Shown here: in pieces, positions 1 to 6,940 of the stretch
Layout: each line of letters begins with the position of its first letter
Numbering within the stretch: position 1 is the first letter of the stretch
The notes under the pieces: model-generated
What the model saw: only the letters and a program-made list of their open reading frames with translations
Told to the model about the DNA's origin: nothing
Database searches by the model: none
NCBI GenBank assembly: GCA_947374705.1
Contig: CANCDA010000044.1
Span: forward strand, 1 to 14,645
Direction of reading: 5' to 3'
DNA from: Comamonadaceae bacterium
GTDB taxonomy: Bacteria; Pseudomonadota; Gammaproteobacteria; Burkholderiales; Burkholderiaceae_C
DNA: 14,645 nt
Position numbers and translations under genes: made by a program

Positions 1-738
1 TTTGTGTTTGTGGACACACCGGGCTTTCAAACGCGGCACAACACCGCGCTGAATCGCTCGCTCAACAAAACCGTGCTGGGCGCTGTGGCGGATGTGGACT
101 TGGTGGTCTTTGTGGTGGAAGCGGGTATGTTCAACCAGGCCGACGCCAAGGTGCTCTCGCTCTTGAACAAAGACATTCCCACGCTGCTATTGGCCAACAA
201 GCTCGATCAGGTGAACCGCCGCGCCGACATCGCACCCTGGTTGCAAGAGATGCAGCAGCGTCACTCCTTTGCCGAATTCGTGCCCATGTCGGCCAAGAAC
301 GCCAAAGATGTGGAGCGTCTCTTGGTGATTTGCGAAAAATACCTGCCTCAGCAAGACTGGTGGTATGCCGCCGACGAGCTAACGGATAAGAACGAGAAAT
401 TTCTCGCCAGCGAAACCGTGCGCGAAAAACTGTTTCGCCTGACAGGCGATGAGCTGCCCTACACCTCGACGGTGGTGATCGACAAGTTCGAGGAAGAACC
501 CGGGCGCGGCAAGCAAAAGCGACTGGTCAAGATTGCTGCCACCATCGTTGTGGAGCGAGACAGCCACAAGGCAATGGTCATCGGCGACAAGGGTGAGCGC
601 ATCAAGCGCATCGGCACCGAAACCCGCGTGGAACTCGAAAAACTCATGGACGCTAAAGTCTTCATCGAGATGTGGGTCAAGGTGCGCTCAGGCTGGGCTG
701 ATGACGAAGCGCGGGTGCGCAGTTTTGGCTACGAATAA
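1..738 (+). CDS. era: GTPase Era, 3' portion (5' end outside window)
   Basis: Era is an essential Ras-like GTPase with a C-terminal KH domain. It binds the 3' end of 16S rRNA and helps mature the 30S subunit. The frame is open from base 1, so the N-terminal ~55-60 residues with the P-loop (G1) and switch I (G2) lie upstream. Visible are G3 (DTPGF), G4 (NKLD, in TLLLANKLDQV), G5 (SAKN) and the KH-domain core VIGDKGERIKRIG, then the family-typical ending VRSFGYE. The 245 residues present plus the missing part fit the usual ~300. The GTG at base 4 is internal and not a real start. The gene is followed by recO, the rnc-era-recO-pdxJ-acpS order known from many Proteobacteria. Apart from truncation by the window edge the protein looks normal. 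Confidence 0.97.
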   Translation, partial: FVFVDTPGFQTRHNTALNRSLNKTVLGAVADVDLVVFVVEAGMFNQADAKVLSLLNKDIPTLLLANKLDQVNRRADIAPWLQEMQQRHSFAEFVPMSAKNAKDVERLLVICEKYLPQQDWWYAADELTDKNEKFLASETVREKLFRLTGDELPYTSTVVIDKFEEEPGRGKQKRLVKIAATIVVERDSHKAMVIGDKGERIKRIGTETRVELEKLMDAKVFIEMWVKVRSGWADDEARVRSFGYE

Positions 739-1477
739 ACGGATCGGCGATGAGCCCGCGTATGTTCTCCATCGCTACGACTGGAGCGAGTCCAGCCTGA
801 TTCTTGAGGTCTTTACTCGGCACTACGGCCGCATTGCGCTGGTAGCCAAAGGGGCCAAGCGACCTCACTCCAGTTTTCGCCCCATTCTGCTGCCGCTGCA
901 GCCGCTGCATGTGGCCTTTGGCGGCGACGCAGAAATTCGCACACTCAAGAGCGCGGAATGGCAAGGCGGCCACGTCATGCCGAGCGGGGAAGCGCTGCTC
1001 TCGGGCACTTACCTTAACGAGTTGCTTCTATTGTTGTTGGCGCGGGATGATCCGCACCCAGCGCTGTTTGATGTCTATGGTCGCGTCGTCCAAGTCTTGG
1101 CGTCTGAACATGGCGAGGTGCTGCAAACCGCGTTGCGCACGTTTGAGTTGCTTCTGCTGCGTGAGATTGGCCTGCTGCCCGCTCTCGATAGCCAGACCAT
1201 GACCTTGGCGCGGCTCCAGCCCGAGGACCGTTACACCTTAGTGCCCGAAGGCGGTTTGCGCCTTAGTGGTGAGGCCGACCGGGCCAGCTTGTCAGGTGCT
1301 CAGTGGCTGAACTTGCAACAATCGCTGCTTGATGATGCCCCCTTCACAACTACGTTGCGCGCCTGTGCCGAGGTGATGAGTGAACTCAAACCCCAGCTAC
1401 GCGGTCTGCTCAATTACCATTGCGGGGTGGGTACGCTGCGTACCCGGCAGATGATGATGGACATCCAAAATCTTTGA
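725..1477 (+). CDS. recO: DNA repair protein RecO
   Basis: RecO is the recombination mediator of the RecFOR pathway. It has an N-terminal OB fold and helps RecR displace SSB so that RecA can load on gapped DNA. The protein reads MATNKRIGDEPAYVLHRYDW at its start, followed by SLILEVFTRHYGRIALVAKGAKRP, which is the family N-terminus, and ends RGLLNYHCGVGTLRTRQMM. At 250 residues it has the usual length. The frame is open further upstream inside era, but that sequence is a shadow of Era. I chose TTG at 725 because it fits the expected N-terminus. ATG at 701 would add eight Era-shadow residues. The start overlaps the era stop by 14 nt, implying translational coupling. There is no obvious Shine-Dalgarno before either start, so the exact start is uncertain. 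Confidence 0.92.
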   Translation: MATNKRIGDEPAYVLHRYDWSESSLILEVFTRHYGRIALVAKGAKRPHSSFRPILLPLQPLHVAFGGDAEIRTLKSAEWQGGHVMPSGEALLSGTYLNELLLLLLARDDPHPALFDVYGRVVQVLASEHGEVLQTALRTFELLLLREIGLLPALDSQTMTLARLQPEDRYTLVPEGGLRLSGEADRASLSGAQWLNLQQSLLDDAPFTTTLRACAEVMSELKPQLRGLLNYHCGVGTLRTRQMMMDIQNL

Positions 1478-1563
1478 ACTATGACCCCTATACTTGTCAC
1501 TACGTGTACTTCGCTGCCCCCCGAGGGGGTGCATTTTTTCTTGGGACGGCCCGGCGAAAAAAC
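1478..1563. repeat. Intergenic GC-palindromic element (REP-like)
   Basis: The recO-pdxJ spacer is made of a C-run/G-run palindrome (core CCCCCCGAGGGGG at 1517-1529), a T-run, and then CTTGGGACGGCCCGGCG followed by an A-run. I recall near-identical strings, such as CTTCGCTGCCCCC...GGGGG...GGCCCGGCG, recurring between genes in Comamonadaceae genomes. I therefore suspect a dispersed intergenic repeat rather than a gene-specific regulator. Only one copy is in this window, so repetition is recollection and not observation. Confidence 0.45.
1515..1539 (+). terminator. Rho-independent terminator-like hairpin after recO
   Basis: A stem of five C:G pairs extended by two G:U pairs (1515-1521 with 1525-1531) closes on a CGA triloop. 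It is followed by GCA and six T residues (1534-1539). It starts 37 nt past the recO stop and ends 24 nt before pdxJ, so it could end or attenuate transcription from era-recO into pdxJ-acpS-nagZ. The C/G stem is short but very stable. Confidence 0.6.
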
Positions 1564-2307
1564 ATGAGTACATCTCTCTCCGTCAACCTCAACAAAGTCG
1601 CCCTCGTGCGCAACACGCGCCACCTGGGCATCCCCAGTGTCATACGCGCGGCTACGCTGTGTTTGCAGGCGGGGGCGCACGGCATCACCGTACACCCCCG
1701 CCCGGACGAGCGCCATATCCGCGCCAACGATGTGCACGAGTTGGCCGCACTGCTGCAGAGCTGGCCGGGTCGTGAGTTCAATATCGAGGGCAACCCTTTC
1801 CATAATCTGATGGACTTTGTGCGCAAGGTGCGACCTGATCAGGCCACCTTCGTGCCCGACAGCGAAGGCCAGTTCACCAGCGACCACGGTTGGACTTTCC
1901 CGCAGGATGCGCAATCGCTTCGCCCCTTGATTGAGGAGTGCCACGCCTTGGGCGTGCGCGTGAGCTTATTCATGGATGCTGACCCGCAAGCCATGGCCGC
2001 TGCCAAAGCCGTGGGCGCTGATCGGGTGGAGCTCTACACCGAGCCCTACGCCGCCGCCTGGGCTGGCCCGCAGCAGGCCGCGCAACTGGCTCGTTTTGCA
2101 GCGGCTGCACAAGCCGCGCTGGACGCGGGCATGCAAGTCAACGCCGGTCACGACTTGAACCGCGACAACCTCGGGGCCTTTCTCAGTGCCGTGCCCGGTG
2201 TGAGCGAAGTCTCCATTGGCCACGCTCTGATTGCCGATGCGTTGGAGTTGGGCTACAGCGCCACGATCAAGGCGTACTTGAGTTGTATGAATGAGGTCAA
2301 GATTTGA
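1564..2307 (+). CDS. pdxJ: Pyridoxine 5'-phosphate synthase PdxJ
   Basis: PdxJ is a TIM-barrel enzyme. It condenses 1-deoxy-xylulose 5-phosphate with 3-amino-2-oxopropyl phosphate to give pyridoxine 5'-phosphate in the DXP-dependent vitamin B6 pathway. The 247-residue protein starts MSTSLSVNLNKVALVRNTRH and contains ITVHPRPDERHI, the active-site Glu region FNIEGNP, and NAGHDLN with the late catalytic His. ATG at 1564 was chosen because the SVNLNK strand opens the family. The frame extends upstream only through the intergenic palindrome. The wording VNLNK, HPRPDERHI, EFNIEG and VELYTEPYA differs from E. coli PdxJ (VNIDH, HLREDRRHI, IEIHTGCYA) and resembles the Bacteroidetes-type subgroup. The stop overlaps the acpS start by 4 nt. 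Confidence 0.96.
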   Translation: MSTSLSVNLNKVALVRNTRHLGIPSVIRAATLCLQAGAHGITVHPRPDERHIRANDVHELAALLQSWPGREFNIEGNPFHNLMDFVRKVRPDQATFVPDSEGQFTSDHGWTFPQDAQSLRPLIEECHALGVRVSLFMDADPQAMAAAKAVGADRVELYTEPYAAAWAGPQQAAQLARFAAAAQAALDAGMQVNAGHDLNRDNLGAFLSAVPGVSEVSIGHALIADALELGYSATIKAYLSCMNEVKI

Positions 2308-2711
2308 TTTACGGTATTGGCACCGACATCTGCGACGTGCGTCGCATCCGCGCCAGCTTGGAGCGCCACGGTGAGCGCTTTGCCCAAAAAATCCTCAGCG
2401 ATGAAGAATTCGCCACCTGGCAAGCCCGCAGCGCGCGCTGGCCCGAGCGCGGCATCCGCTACCTGGCCACCCGCTTCAGCGCCAAAGAAGCCTTCTCCAA
2501 AGCCATAGGCACAGGCATGCGCATGCCCATGAGCTGGCGCTTGTGCGAGATCGGCAAACTGCCTGCGGGCTCAGTCAATGCGGGCAAACCCGTCATCGTG
2601 CTGCATGGCGGTTTGAAAGAATGGTTTGAGGCTCAAGGCCTGAGCGCTCATGTGAGTGTGACGGACGAGTCCGACTATGCCGCGAGTTTTTGCGTTATCG
2701 AGAAAAATTGA
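2304..2711 (+). CDS. acpS: Holo-[acyl-carrier-protein] synthase AcpS
   Basis: AcpS transfers the 4'-phosphopantetheine arm of CoA to the serine of apo-ACP, activating fatty-acid synthesis. The protein starts MIYGIGTDICDVRRI, with the Mg-binding Asp in GTD, and carries the second signature RFSAKEAFSKAIGTG with the conserved Glu/Lys pair. Its 135 residues match the family, as does the C-terminal HVSVTDESDYAASFCVIE. The start is TTG at 2304, overlapping the pdxJ stop as TTGA. No ATG or GTG lies before the conserved GIGTD, so the start is well constrained. The overlap implies translational coupling with pdxJ, a pairing seen widely in Proteobacteria. Confidence 0.96.
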   Translation: MIYGIGTDICDVRRIRASLERHGERFAQKILSDEEFATWQARSARWPERGIRYLATRFSAKEAFSKAIGTGMRMPMSWRLCEIGKLPAGSVNAGKPVIVLHGGLKEWFEAQGLSAHVSVTDESDYAASFCVIEKN

Positions 2712-2712
2712 C

Positions 2713-3795
2713 ATGAACCCACACGCCCCTCTCATCATCGACATTGCTGGCCTGACCCTGAGTGCGGCCGACAAACGCCGTCTCAAACACCCGCTGGTCG
2801 GCGGCATCATTTTGTTTGCCCGCAACTGGCAAGACCGCGCCCAACTCAGCGCCTTGTGCGCAGCCATCAAAAAAATCCGCAAAGACTTGCTGATCTGCGT
2901 GGACCACGAAGGCGGGCGCGTGCAGCGCTTCAAGACCGACGGCTTCACCCACCTGCCCCCCATGCGCGCCTTGGGCGAGCTGTGGCTGCGCGATGGCAAG
3001 CAAGGGCAGGGGTCTGGTGCCATGCGCGCGACCGACGCGGCCACGGCCTGTGGCTACGTGCTGGGCACCGAGCTGCGCGCCTGCGGTGTGGACTTGAGCT
3101 TCACCCCCGTGCTGGATTTGGACTTTGGCGAGAGCAGCGTGATTGGCGACCGCTCTTTCCAGCGTGACCCGCGCGTGGTCACGCTCTTGGCCAAAAGCCT
3201 GATGCATGGTCTGAGCTTGAGCGGCATGGCCAACTGCGGCAAACATTTCCCCGGTCACGGCTTTGTCAAGGCCGACTCGCATACCGACATCCCCGTGGAC
3301 AAGCGTGGCCTCAACGCCATCCTGAGTGACGACGCCGCCCCCTACGGTTGGCTCAGCACCAGCCTGTCCAGCGTCATGCCGGCCCACGTGATCTACCCCA
3401 AGGTCGATGCGCGGCCTGCGGGCTTCTCGGCCAAATGGTTGGGTGATATCTTGCGCGGTCGCTTGGGCTTTGGTGGCGCGGTGTTCAGCGACGACCTCAG
3501 CATGGCTGGCGCACGCCTGATTGACGGCCAAGAGGTCAGCTACACCCAGGCTGCGGTTGCGGCCTTGCAAGCCGGTTGCGACATGGTCTTGCTGTGCAAC
3601 CAGTCGGTGGATGGCGGGCAAGCCGTGGACGAGTTGATTGCCGGTGTCACCGAAGCCCAGCTCAAAGGCCAGTGGCAGCCGTTAGACGCCAGCGAGTCGC
3701 GCCGCTTGGCCTTGCTGCCACAAACGCCTGCTCTCGACTGGGACGCACTGATGGTGAGCCCGGCTTATATGCGGGCGCTGGATTTAGTGCCTTGA
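2713..3795 (+). CDS. nagZ: Beta-N-acetylhexosaminidase NagZ (GH3)
   Basis: NagZ is a cytoplasmic GH3 glucosaminidase. It removes GlcNAc from GlcNAc-1,6-anhydro-MurNAc peptides during peptidoglycan recycling and so makes the muropeptides that signal to AmpR in species with inducible AmpC. Visible motifs are DHEGGRVQRF (residues 64-73), KHFPGHGFVKADSHTD (177-192, substrate-binding Lys-His and the catalytic His loop) and FSDDLSM (258-264, with the nucleophilic Asp). The 360 residues are normal for proteobacterial NagZ. I chose ATG at 2713 because MNPHAPLIIDIAGLTL is the usual opening. It lies one base after the acpS stop. It is the last gene of the + strand operon and converges with the anti-sigma gene across a 25-nt spacer. 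Confidence 0.96.
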   Translation: MNPHAPLIIDIAGLTLSAADKRRLKHPLVGGIILFARNWQDRAQLSALCAAIKKIRKDLLICVDHEGGRVQRFKTDGFTHLPPMRALGELWLRDGKQGQGSGAMRATDAATACGYVLGTELRACGVDLSFTPVLDLDFGESSVIGDRSFQRDPRVVTLLAKSLMHGLSLSGMANCGKHFPGHGFVKADSHTDIPVDKRGLNAILSDDAAPYGWLSTSLSSVMPAHVIYPKVDARPAGFSAKWLGDILRGRLGFGGAVFSDDLSMAGARLIDGQEVSYTQAAVAALQAGCDMVLLCNQSVDGGQAVDELIAGVTEAQLKGQWQPLDASESRRLALLPQTPALDWDALMVSPAYMRALDLVP

Positions 3796-3820
3796 GACTT
3801 GGCGTCTTGATTGGGCACGC

Positions 3821-4618
3821 TCAGGGCTTGCGCTCTAGCTGGTCATAGACCGAGGTCGCCACCAGCGACAACGCGCTCTTGGGGGCGTTAGCAGAAATCG
3901 CGTAGCCGAGCTTGCCATCCACCCAGTAAAACACATTGACTTGACCCTCTTGGGTGTAGCGAAAAGCCGTGTCCTGGTTGGCTTTGATCTCGGTGCTGAC
4001 GTAGAGCGTGAGCCGCTGACCATTCACGTCCTGGTACATGAACTGCGCCACTGGCCCCGTATCACCAGGCAGTAAACGCCCCCCTACCAATTCATAGCCG
4101 AGTGGCCCGAGCTTGGGCGGGCGCATGGGGCCACCCATGCGTTTGCTGAGCCAGGTGACGAGTTGGTCTTCATGCTCGACCGTGATCTCGACAGGGCGTC
4201 GTACATCGGCGCTGAACACAGCGTGCGCCACTGCGGCGTGGTGCGGTAACGCAGGCAGGGCTGCCATGCGGTCAGCGGCCGAATATTGCCCATGGGCCAG
4301 CCAACCGGCTGCGCCGCTGACCGTGGCCAGCAAGACACCCGCAGCGATGCGTTGCAAAGACCAACGAGGCCACACTGTTTTCATGGGCCGTGCGGGAGGC
4401 ATGGTTTTCTGGCGCAGGCTCTCGGGCAGAGGCTCGTCAAGAATGGTGTTGAACATGTCGCGCAGGGCACGGTTTTGGGCTTGGTAGTCGCGCAGCCGCA
4501 GGGCTTCTTGGGCGTTGGTCTGTAGATAAGCCTCAACATCGGCGTGCCGGTCTTGTTCCAGTTCGCCGTCCAGGTAGGCGTGCAGATCGGTTTCGGTGAT
4601 GGCAGCTGGTGCGTTCAT
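3821..4618 (-). CDS. Transmembrane anti-sigma factor (COG5662-like)
   Basis: This 265-residue single-pass inner-membrane protein probably holds the adjacent ECF sigma factor inactive. Its cytosolic N-terminus (about 1-60) has the anti-sigma opening ITETDLHAYLDGEL followed by DVEAYLQTNAQ. The membrane span is at about 90-108 (IAAGVLLATVSGAAGWLA). The rest is a periplasmic sensor-like domain ending YAISANAPKSALSLVATSVYDQL. Its ATG overlaps the sigma-factor stop as ATGA, so the two are co-translated. The usual zinc anti-sigma H-x3-C-x2-C signature is missing: one His is present but the N-terminal domain has no Cys. It should therefore be a non-zinc type. The family assignment is from wording, layout and partner; the signal sensed is unknown. 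Confidence 0.85.
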   Translation of the reverse strand: MNAPAAITETDLHAYLDGELEQDRHADVEAYLQTNAQEALRLRDYQAQNRALRDMFNTILDEPLPESLRQKTMPPARPMKTVWPRWSLQRIAAGVLLATVSGAAGWLAHGQYSAADRMAALPALPHHAAVAHAVFSADVRRPVEITVEHEDQLVTWLSKRMGGPMRPPKLGPLGYELVGGRLLPGDTGPVAQFMYQDVNGQRLTLYVSTEIKANQDTAFRYTQEGQVNVFYWVDGKLGYAISANAPKSALSLVATSVYDQLERKP

Positions 4619-5118
4619 TTGACCACCCGTAGGTTGGCAGAGCTTGGCACATGTCCATCCAGCAGTCGCCTCAGGCGCTCACGCCCGCGCGATAGCCTTG
4701 ACATCACCGTGCCAATGGGGATGCCCAGGGTTTGGGAAACTTCTTGGTAGCTCATTTCTTCCAATGCAATCAACAGCAGCACCTGGCGTTGCTCATCGGG
4801 CAAGTGGTTCAAGGCGGTTTGCAAATCCATGACATCGATACGGTCTGATTGGGTTGCGCGCGTGGGCAGGTCGAGGTCGCTGTCGTCCAGCGGGCGTACC
4901 TTCAAAGCAGGGCGACGAACATGATCGATGTGCAGGTTGTGCATGATGCTGAACAGCCAGCCGCGCAAGTCACTGCCCGTTTGCCATTGGCCCACCCGAG
5001 ACCAAGCCCGCTCCAGCGTGTCTTGCACGAGATCATCGGACGCCGCCCGCTCACCCACCAGCGCCCACGCGTAACGGCGCAGGCGTGGCAGAACGAGTAG
5101 AAGGGCTTGGCGGTCCAA
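4615..5118 (-). CDS. ECF sigma factor (RpoE-like, sigma-70 family)
   Basis: This is a 167-residue extracytoplasmic-function sigma factor with only regions 2 and 4. Region 2 (about 5-70) includes SDDLVQDTLERAWSRVGQW and LRGWLFSIMHNLHIDHVRR, for core binding and -10 recognition. Region 4 (about 105-155) includes LPDEQRQVLLLIALEEMSY, then the helix-turn-helix EVSQTLGIPIGTVMSRLSRG for -35 recognition. I used the TTG at 5118 because it gives the family-like opening MDRQALLLVLPRLRRYAWAL and no ATG or GTG lies in frame upstream. It is 17 nt after the lipoprotein stop without a clear Shine-Dalgarno. It overlaps the anti-sigma gene by 4 nt. It probably autoregulates the lipoprotein-sigma-anti-sigma unit. 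Start is less certain than identity. Confidence 0.93.
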   Translation of the reverse strand: MDRQALLLVLPRLRRYAWALVGERAASDDLVQDTLERAWSRVGQWQTGSDLRGWLFSIMHNLHIDHVRRPALKVRPLDDSDLDLPTRATQSDRIDVMDLQTALNHLPDEQRQVLLLIALEEMSYQEVSQTLGIPIGTVMSRLSRGRERLRRLLDGHVPSSANLRVVK

Positions 5119-5135
5119 TTGAGGGCGGCTCGGGT

Positions 5136-5516
5136 TTATTTGACGATGTGCCAGACGCCGTTAAAGCCGTCACCGGTTTTGTCGCCGGGTTTTGTGTCCT
5201 TGGCCCAAAAATACAGCGGCTTGCCTTTGAGTGCCCATTGTTTTTTGCCATCGTCACGCGTGATCATGGTGTAGTCGCCGCTAGCGGCTTGGCCTTCCAT
5301 GGCCATGAGAGGGGGCCAGTTGGTGGCGCAAGGGCCATTGCACACGCTCTTGCCGCTGCCTGCGGCATCGCGGTCAAAGGTGTAGAGCGTCATGCCGTTG
5401 CTGCCGGTGAGCATGCCATCCGTCATTTTGGCCGGAGCCATGGCGTCGCCCGTGGCAGCGCAGGCCACTAGGGCGGTGGTCACCAGCATTGAAAACGCAA
5501 ATTTCTTGAGGTTCAT
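5136..5516 (-). CDS. COG4315-type lipoprotein (secreted repeat, PF03640-like)
   Basis: This is a 126-residue predicted lipoprotein. A basic n-region (MNLKKF) and hydrophobic stretch lead to the lipobox LVAC, placing the acylated Cys at residue 19. The mature part holds two copies of the Lipoprotein_15 motif: MTLYTFDRD (about 44-52), and KPLYFWAKDTKPGDKTGDGF near the end, followed by VWHIVK. Between them SVCNGPCATNWPPL carries a closely spaced Cys pair that could be redox- or metal-active. The molecular function of the family is unknown to me. A good Shine-Dalgarno (AGGAG) lies 7 nt before the ATG. It is the first gene of the unit with the sigma and anti-sigma genes, so it may be part of the envelope function they control. 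Confidence 0.88.
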   Translation of the reverse strand: MNLKKFAFSMLVTTALVACAATGDAMAPAKMTDGMLTGSNGMTLYTFDRDAAGSGKSVCNGPCATNWPPLMAMEGQAASGDYTMITRDDGKKQWALKGKPLYFWAKDTKPGDKTGDGFNGVWHIVK

Positions 5517-5536
5517 GATTCACTCCTGTTGGTTAA

Positions 5537-5566
5537 ACATTAATCGATCCATCACGGTGAACGCAA
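5537..5566 (-). promoter_or_regulatory. Weak candidate promoter upstream of the lipoprotein gene
   Basis: On the - strand, TTGCGT (5561-5566) and TAATGT (5537-5542) are separated by 18 nt, just upstream of the AGGAG Shine-Dalgarno of the lipoprotein gene. Neither box is strong, and the spacer between the permease stop and the lipoprotein ATG is only 54 nt. An ECF-type promoter recognised by the downstream sigma factor could be here instead, but I do not see a consensus I would defend. Confidence 0.25.
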
Positions 5567-5570
5567 AAGC

Positions 5571-6917
5571 TTAGCGCTTTATTCCCATGCTGCGTGTTAT
5601 CGCCCCAAATAAGGCTTCACTTAGCAACGCCAGCACGGCGGCGGGCACGGCCCCGGCCAGCAGTAAGTCGCTGTCGTTCAAGGCCAGGCCGGTGACGATG
5701 CGTTCGCCAAAACCTCCCGCACCGATGAAGGCCGCAATGGTGGCCGTGCCGATGGCAATCGAGGTGGCGGTACGCACCCCGGCCAAGACGGTGGGCAGGG
5801 CCAGCGAGGGCACGGTTTGCATCAGACCCGCCAGGCCCAGCACAGCGGCGCGCAGGCGCGGGTGCGGGAAGCTCCACACCGCCAGCGGAATCGCCAGCAG
5901 GGCCGCCAAGCTCACCGAGGCCAGCACCAGTGCCAGATGCTGGCCAGTCAGGCGCGCCAGATCGGGGCCAAAGAGTTTGGCCCAAAAGCCGCGCCGTTCG
6001 GGGTCAGGTTTTGGGGGTGCGTTGGCTGGGGCTTGTCCCGTCATTTGTCCCGTCAGATAGTCCCGCGCAATCACCTCAAACGCCACACCCTGCAGTTCGG
6101 CGCGTGCGTTCATCGCAATCATGGCGCGCTCGTCGATGCGGCCCTCCAACTTTTGCAGCGCCGCCCAGGCAGCGGGCCAGCGCGTGGGCAGGTCCAGCCG
6201 GTACAGCAGCAGCGCGTCGTAGCGGGGGAAGTAGGCACGGTCGTCGTTGAGCACGCGCAGGCCCAGATGGGTAATCTTGGCGTCGGTACTGTAGATGTCG
6301 ATCACGTCGATCTGCTGCGCCTTGATGGCGTCATAGGCCAGACCGTGATCCAAGCCTGTTGGCACTTGGGGCAGTGCGTAGGCTTTGGCCAAGCCGCGCC
6401 AACCATCACTGCGGCCTAGAAATTCGTTAGACAGGCCGAGTTTGAGCGTTGGGTGATGCGCCAGATCGCTGAGGGTGCGCACGCCGAGTTGCTGCGCGCG
6501 TGCATCGAGCATGGCCAGCGCGTAGCCGTTGTTAAAGCCCAAAGGCACGCCCACGCCCAAGCCCAGCGGCAAGAGCGCGCGGCGCATCTCGTCCAAGGTC
6601 ATGGGCTTGCTATTTTTGAGGATTTCCAGACCAATGGTGCCCGCGTACTCGGGGTACATGTCGATGGCGCCGGAGCGCAGCGCCTCGTAAACGATGGCCG
6701 TGTTGCCCAGGCCTTGCAGCACTTCGGGGGCTTGTGCCGTGTGCGGGGCCGCCTGCTGTGCGATCACCTGCGCCAGGATGTAGGACTCGGTGAAACGCTT
6801 GGAGCCGATGCGCAGTGGCTCGGGCAATGCATCTGTAGCCCATGCTGCCGTGGCGGATGCGACGATGACCAAGCCACACGCTGAGAGTTGTCGCAACCAG
6901 CACAGGCTGCGTCCCAT
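5571..6917 (-). CDS. Osmoprotectant-type substrate-binding/permease fusion with shortened permease domain
   Basis: This is a 448-residue fusion of a glycine betaine/choline-type (OpuC/OsmF-like) binding domain and an ABC permease domain. A signal peptide comes first (MGRSLCWLRQLS, hydrophobic to about residue 30, cleavage near AWA-TD). The binding domain follows (about 35-305), opening IGSKRFTESYILAQ and containing QGLGNTAIVYEALRSGAIDMYPEYAGTI, as in the family. The permease part follows (about 330-448) with GLMQTVPSLAL, then PTVLAGVRTATSIAIGTATIAAFIGAGGFGERI. Relatives normally carry ~75-80 residues between those two stretches, including two helices and the EAA coupling loop. Here they are joined directly, so transport is doubtful. 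The ATG at 6917 was chosen for the signal peptide. The longer frame to 7016 runs back into hepT. No ATPase gene is adjacent. The Shine-Dalgarno is poor. Confidence 0.85.
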   Translation of the reverse strand: MGRSLCWLRQLSACGLVIVASATAAWATDALPEPLRIGSKRFTESYILAQVIAQQAAPHTAQAPEVLQGLGNTAIVYEALRSGAIDMYPEYAGTIGLEILKNSKPMTLDEMRRALLPLGLGVGVPLGFNNGYALAMLDARAQQLGVRTLSDLAHHPTLKLGLSNEFLGRSDGWRGLAKAYALPQVPTGLDHGLAYDAIKAQQIDVIDIYSTDAKITHLGLRVLNDDRAYFPRYDALLLYRLDLPTRWPAAWAALQKLEGRIDERAMIAMNARAELQGVAFEVIARDYLTGQMTGQAPANAPPKPDPERRGFWAKLFGPDLARLTGQHLALVLASVSLAALLAIPLAVWSFPHPRLRAAVLGLAGLMQTVPSLALPTVLAGVRTATSIAIGTATIAAFIGAGGFGERIVTGLALNDSDLLLAGAVPAAVLALLSEALFGAITRSMGIKR

Positions 6918-6940
6918 CAAAAGGTGTGTTGAATAAGTTA

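Noticed and set aside
533..724. Upstream extension of recO inside era
   Set aside because: The added residues are an out-of-frame reading of the conserved Era KH domain; RecO proteins begin near the DEPAYVLHRYDW stretch.
2695..3621. 308-residue open frame antisense to nagZ
   Set aside because: It is a shadow of a GC-rich gene; composition is His/Gln/Val/Ala-biased with no domain, while nagZ on the other strand has all GH3 motifs.
3796..3820. Terminator between the convergent nagZ and anti-sigma genes
   Set aside because: Only a 4-bp AGAC/GTCT stem is present, without a T-run on either strand.
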